A DNA stretch of 64,000 nt from Brasenia schreberi (taxonomy: Eukaryota > Streptophyta > Magnoliopsida > Nymphaeales > Cabombaceae), in the NCBI GenBank assembly GCA_036023115.1, contig JAYKKT010000040.1:3719001-3783000 (forward strand), given 5' to 3'. The position numbers were made by a program, and so were the translations under genes. Below are positions 60,401 to 64,000 of this stretch, piece by piece (the stretch's first letter is position 1; each line of letters starts with the position of its first letter). The notes beneath the pieces are model-generated. The model ran no database searches, was not told where the DNA came from, and saw only the letters and a program-made list of their open reading frames with translations.

Positions 60401-61985
60401 CACTTCTCTTTCGGTTCAAAGTATTTTGTCTTACCAACAAGATAGAGAGACTTACTTTACATTTGAAAATGCAAAGAAGGAACTATTTATCAGGGGTCTA
60501 TTTAAAATGCTAGGTGCCTTCCATCCTAAAAAACCAAAATTCCGCTCCCATTCCTTGGATGTCATATCATATAATGATAAAATGAAGGGAGCCTACTAAA
60601 ATAGTAGGAAAAGTTATCCAAGGTTCAAGAATTCCTCTATAACTTAAGTGACACAATAAAAGCTTCCTCTATTCTCTTATTAACAATACTTTTAAATGGA
60701 TCTACCAATATTATAAAATCATTAACAAATGACTTACAAGTACCTTTTTTCCTTCCATCCTAATGTACAAGGTGTGATCAAAAGCTCAATGGCTTACCTA
60801 GAAAACAAGGACACATCTCTGCCATCTCATATTATTTTCCTGACCAATGAAAGTAGCTATTTTTTATTTTGGAAGAAGTCCACATGGAATCAGCCACTGT
60901 AGTTTTTAACCCTCAGTGAAATTATGGCTATGGGCAGGTTATTTCATATTTAATATTGAGAATTATTGTGATCAAAGGTATTTATCAATTTAATTTGATT
61001 GCATATCACAAAAGGCATTGAAGATGACTGAAAACTCTCTCTCTCTCTCTCTCTCTCTTATCCCAAGTCCTCTGGCATTTAAAAGTTCCTTTCTTAGCAT
61101 ATTATGTGCACAGTCGTTATCAGTAACTTTGAAAATATTTTCTTACGGGTTGAAAATTTGTTACTTCAGTTCATGTAATCCATCATTCGGATGGCTCACT
61201 ATTTTGTAGGGCTTACCATGTCACCTGTACTTTGATTTGGAGTTCAGCAAAAGAGCGAATGGAGAACGTAATGGTGTTGAAATGGTAGACCTGCTGATAT
61301 CTTTCATTTTTGAGGTCCTCTTTGACACATACGGTATCAGTTGTAAACATGATTGGGTTGTTGAACTTGATTCTTCAACTGAAGGTTAGCTTTTTACTGT
61401 TTCTTATTGTCTTAATAAAAGGATTTGCTTTTATGTTAAGAATAGTACCGCAAGTTTTTCTGATAATGGAAGTTCTCCCAGTATAGAGATGGAGATGCAT
61501 TTGAAAATGGTCAAGAATTTGGTACAAGCAAAACTATTCGTATATATATATATATACATAAAGGTCATATTCATGCTTGTGCAGAAAAGGACAGTCACAC
61601 TTTTTCCACTCCTCATCTGAGAGTTGTACCTCTTGTTGCCTTTGGATGATATAGTGTCCTTGTTGCATACGTAACTTATAAGTTTACAGAATAATGAAGA
61701 ACAATTAAAGAACAAAGTTACAAATCGTGAACTGTGTTTATATGTGTGTTGGATTGGACGGTTTATAGTGTTTGAGCCTGCAATTTCATTTTTTGTGATA
61801 GTATTCTCATTATGAGGTGATGTTACTTCTTTATTCTGCTTGTTTCACATTTTCAATTACTTTTGAGCATCCATCTGAAGTTGCTTCGGCTTGATATTGC
61901 AGAGAAGTTTTCCCACCATTTGATTATTCGTATACCAGATGTTGCCTTCAAAGATAACTCCCATGTTGGAGCATTTGTTGCTGAG
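45427..61985 (+). CDS. PRIMPOL: PrimPol DNA primase-polymerase, 5' part (7 exons, continues beyond window)
   Basis: Archaeo-eukaryotic primase that reprimes DNA synthesis at stalled forks, probably nuclear and/or organellar. Exons: 45427-45484, 47277-47369, 52081-52240, 52344-52490, 52619-52670, 61210-61384, 61903-61985. All introns are GT-AG, and the phases fit exactly (1, 1, 2, 2, 0, 1, 0), giving 256 codons with no stop. Similarity to human PrimPol is clear: [40 protein letters not shown], then LYFDLEF with the catalytic DxE (D179, E181), [18 protein letters not shown] with the SxH motif (S232, H234), and [14 protein letters not shown]. Motif III and the zinc domain lie to the right of the window. 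The first two exons rest on phase and splice logic only. Introns 2 (4.7 kb) and 5 (8.5 kb) are full of retroelements. Confidence 0.9.
45485..47276. other. PrimPol intron 1
   Basis: Contains an open stretch at 45747-45953 without a family match, and a 15-base direct repeat GCGTCAGTGTCACCA (45903-45917 and 45967-45981). Otherwise AT-rich and featureless. Confidence 0.4.
47370..48682. other. PrimPol intron 2, left part
   Basis: T-rich sequence without recognised coding potential, up to the first LINE target-site duplication. Two LINE copies occupy the remainder of the intron. Confidence 0.4.
48701..50690 (-). mobile_element. RTE LINE with both ends but RT deleted, in PrimPol intron 2
   Basis: Read on the minus strand it has the 5' leader (GTAAGGGATCACCCTTGCATGG at the right end), the endonuclease region and linker, and then the 3' block and (TTG)n tail at the left end. 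The join near 48895-48905 skips most of RT. Flanks AAATAGAGCAATAGACTA (48683-48700) and AAATAAAGCAATAGACTA (50691-50708) form an 18-base target-site duplication with one mismatch. Because both ends are original, the RT loss is internal. Confidence 0.9.
51388..51744 (-). mobile_element. RTE LINE 3' fragment (357 bp), in PrimPol intron 2
   Basis: Holds the conserved end of the ORF ([20 protein letters not shown], then [20 protein letters not shown] and [17 protein letters not shown]), followed by the 3' tail. Target-site duplication: ATAAAGATATTTTAC (51373-51387) and ATAAAGAGATTTTAC (51745-51759), one mismatch. A 5'-truncated insertion. Confidence 0.92.
53014..53372 (-). repeat. LTR of the intronic Copia element (3' LTR in coding sense)
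   Basis: Starts TGTAAAAGTAGCACCACAAT and ends ACAAGTTTAACA. It shares long stretches with the right LTR, for example the CTCTATTTATAGAGGTTTAT segment near 53190. The internal purine tract lies directly to its right. Confidence 0.92.
57057..59484 (-). mobile_element. RTE LINE nested inside the Copia element
   Basis: A 2.4-kb copy truncated in the endonuclease region. The RT domain is well preserved at 57799-58338: [76 protein letters not shown] and the catalytic [12 protein letters not shown] (FADD at 57853-57864). The 3' block and (TTG)n tail are at the left end. The flank AGTTTATA occurs on both sides (57049-57056 and 59485-59492), consistent with a target-site duplication. A stop and frame changes separate the RT block from the downstream block at 57466-57744. 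It entered after the Copia element did. Confidence 0.92.
59718..60011 (-). repeat. LTR of the intronic Copia element (5' LTR in coding sense)
   Basis: Starts TGTAAAAATAGCACGACAAT and ends ACAAGTTAACA. It is 65 bases shorter than its partner because of deletions near its right end, and it carries scattered substitutions, so the insertion is not recent. Confidence 0.92.
60017..61209. other. PrimPol intron 5, right part
   Basis: No gene is recognised. The open frames at 60047-60599 match nothing I know. A (CT)n repeat lies at 61035-61059, 150 bases before exon 6. Confidence 0.4.
61035..61059. repeat. (CT)n microsatellite
   Basis: About 12 CT units seen directly. Confidence 0.9.
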
Positions 61986-62312
61986 GTGAGCTGTTGTGAC
62001 GTGCTATTGTAGAAAGATTCTTTGTTCCTTCAGTGTTGCAAATTCTAAGGTGCTTCTGGAAGATTCATCTACATGGAGCAAATGTTTTACATGTGATGAA
62101 GATACAATAGGTTTCAAGAGAAAGTAGACAAAACTATAGAACTACTACCTTTCATGCAAATGCGTGTTTGGTTAGTTATTGGAACCTTATAGCTTACCTT
62201 TTGCATGCATAGATTGTGTACTGTCTTAATGGCTGTACCAACAGGGTGTTTTTCTCTTAGATTATCATTATTTATATTTTGGATCTGTTTTTATTGTTAT
62301 AATCATATATTC

Positions 62313-64000
62313 ATATAAGAAAGCAAAACAGGAAGCAAAAAAGACCGTTAGTGAAGCAAAAGCTAAGATTTGGGAGGACTAATATAAAAAAGCACAACTC
62401 AAAAGAGGGTGAAAGAGATATTTTTAGGATAGCTAGGGCTAGAGATAAGAAAACTAAAGATCTTAATTATGTTAGATGCATAAAAGACGAGGATGAAAAA
62501 ATTCTAGTGGCAAATGATGATATAAGAAATAGATGGAAAAACTATTTTTATAATATTTTTAATGAAAATAAAGATGTTAGTATTAGTTTAGGAGATTTAG
62601 CCAAGTCAGAAAAGTATATAAACCACAATTTCTACCGACGTATTCAAAAGAGTGAAGTAAAAGAGACTCTTAAACATATGAAGGGTGGTAAATCGGTACG
62701 ACAAGATAATATTCCTATAGAAGTTTGAAAAATACCCGGAGAAATAGGAATCACTTGGCTCACAAGACTATTTAATGAAATATGGAAAAACCAAAAGATG
62801 CCCGAGGAATGGAGAGCAAGTACACTTATACCCATATATAAGAACAAGGGAGACATTCAAAATTGTGCGAATTATCGAGGTATCAAGTTAATGAGTCATA
62901 CTATGAAATTATGGGAAAGAATTATCAAACGTAGGTTAAGACAAGTATAAAGTACAACAGAGAACCAATTTGGGTTCATACCAGGCAGATCTACTATTGA
63001 AGCGATTCACCTTTTGAGACGTCTTATGGAATATTTTAGAGCAAAAAAGAAAGGCCTTCACATAATATTTATTGATCTAGAAAAAGCTTATGATAGGGTA
63101 CCGAGGGAGGTTCTTTGGAGAACTTTAGAAAAAAGAGGTATCTCATTGACATATATTAACCTTATAAGAGACATGTATGATGGTGCAAAAACATGTGTGA
63201 GGACTCATGAAGGAACGACAGACTTCTTTGAAGTTAATATTGGGTTACATCAAGGATCAACTTTAAGCCCATACTTATTTATAATGGTGATGGATGAGTT
63301 AACAAAACATATTCAAGATGAAGTACCTTGGTGTATGTTATTTGCTGATGACATTGTATTAGTGGAGGAGTCTAAGGAAAAAGTTAATAGAAAATTGGAA
63401 CTATGGAGAGAAACATTAGAAAGCAAAGGCCTCCGACTTAGTAGAAGAAAGACAGAATATATGGAATGTAAGTTTGATAATTTGGTTACCTGAGAGGACA
63501 TAGAAATTAAAATTGGCACATATTGCATTCTTGAGAAGGAAAGTTTTAAATACCTAGGGTCAATTTTTTAGAGTGATGGAAGAATTGATGGAGATGTTAC
63601 GCATAGAATTAATGCTGGTTGGTTAAAATGGAGAGGAGCATCAGGTATTGTTTGTGATAAGAAGATACCATTAAAATTAAAAGGTAAATATTATAGAGCA
63701 GCAATTAGGCCTGCCATGTTTTATGGTTAAGAGTGTTGGGCAGTTAATCATCAACATGTATAAAAGATGTCTGTGACAGAAATGAAGATGTTGAGATGGA
63801 TGAGTGGTCATACAAGAAAAGACCGTTTACATAATGAAGTTATTAGAAACAAAGTAGGAGTGGCACCAATAGAGGATAAAATGAGAGAACATCGTTTAAG
63901 ATGGTTTGAACATATAGAAAGAAGATCAAAAGAAGAACCTGTAAGAAGGTTAGGAAAACTAAATTTGGAAAGTATTAAAAGAGGTAGAGGACGACCACAA
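62313..64000 (+). mobile_element. RTE LINE, 5'-truncated, runs off the window
   Basis: Starts abruptly in the linker before RT (AAGCAAAACAGGAAGCAAAA) and runs in the sense orientation within PrimPol intron 7. Blocks: [20 protein letters not shown] (62351-62728), then after a TGA, NIPIEV-side sequence and [56 protein letters not shown] and [12 protein letters not shown] (FADD at 63341-63352). The family 3' block reaches GRGRPQ at the right edge. It has a few stops (near 62727, 62949, 63491, 63571 and 63729) but is one of the least decayed copies. Confidence 0.92.

Noticed and set aside
62313..64000. Reverse transcriptase as part of a defence system or retron
   Set aside because: The FADD RT, the GRGRPQ block and its relation to endonuclease-bearing copies identify a plant RTE LINE.
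1..64000. tRNA, rRNA or other structural RNA genes
   Set aside because: I saw no tRNA cloverleaf with A and B boxes and no rRNA sequence. A covariance-model scan would be needed to exclude small ones.

Overview
The window is nuclear DNA of a flowering plant. Genes are split by GT-AG introns, the recognisable proteins are plant-type (MIC60/mitofilin, PrimPol, CHX cation/H+ exchanger, IST1-like, DUF241), and the intergenic space is filled with RTE-type LINEs and Copia and Gypsy remnants. The species cannot be fixed from the sequence. I found no prokaryotic operons, CRISPR arrays, rRNA or tRNA genes.

Layout. 1-19.5 kb is a decaying cluster of four DUF241 gene copies, all on the minus strand (A 1469-2285, B 7745-8334, C split over 10218-13587, D 18169-18997). 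A and B share flanks, and C and D share flanks. RTE LINEs lie between and inside them, and a Gypsy gag relic sits at 14.9-15.7 kb. 19.5-22.4 kb is repeat-rich non-coding DNA. 22.5-30.8 kb holds a compact divergent pair: a small coiled-coil protein gene (minus) and an apparently intact 11-exon MIC60 gene (plus, 642 codons reconstructed with every exon junction in frame). 34.7-35.75 kb is a broken IST1-like gene that has lost its core. 37.4-45.1 kb is a CHX antiporter gene (minus) split by a Copia element and carrying a nonsense codon and a frameshift. From 45.4 kb to the right edge runs the 5' part of a PrimPol gene (plus). Seven exons join in frame into 256 codons and contain the DxE and SxH polymerase motifs. 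Its introns are swollen to 4.7 and 8.5 kb by LINEs and by a complete LTR-bounded Copia element with a nested LINE.

Functional reading. Two genes look alive: MIC60 (mitochondrial cristae junctions) and PrimPol (repriming at stalled forks, possibly in organelles), plus perhaps the small coiled-coil gene. Most of the rest is mobile-element activity and its damage. Its best-resolved feature is one RTE LINE family with at least nine copies. Six to seven of these have target-site duplications readable by eye, and they range from 48 bp to 3.2 kb. I did not find a clearly new biological system. The most unusual objects are the 48-bp LINE insertion with a 14-bp duplication, the tandem 3'-truncated LINE heads joined exactly to an inverted DUF241 segment, and several perfect or near-perfect hairpins of unknown role.
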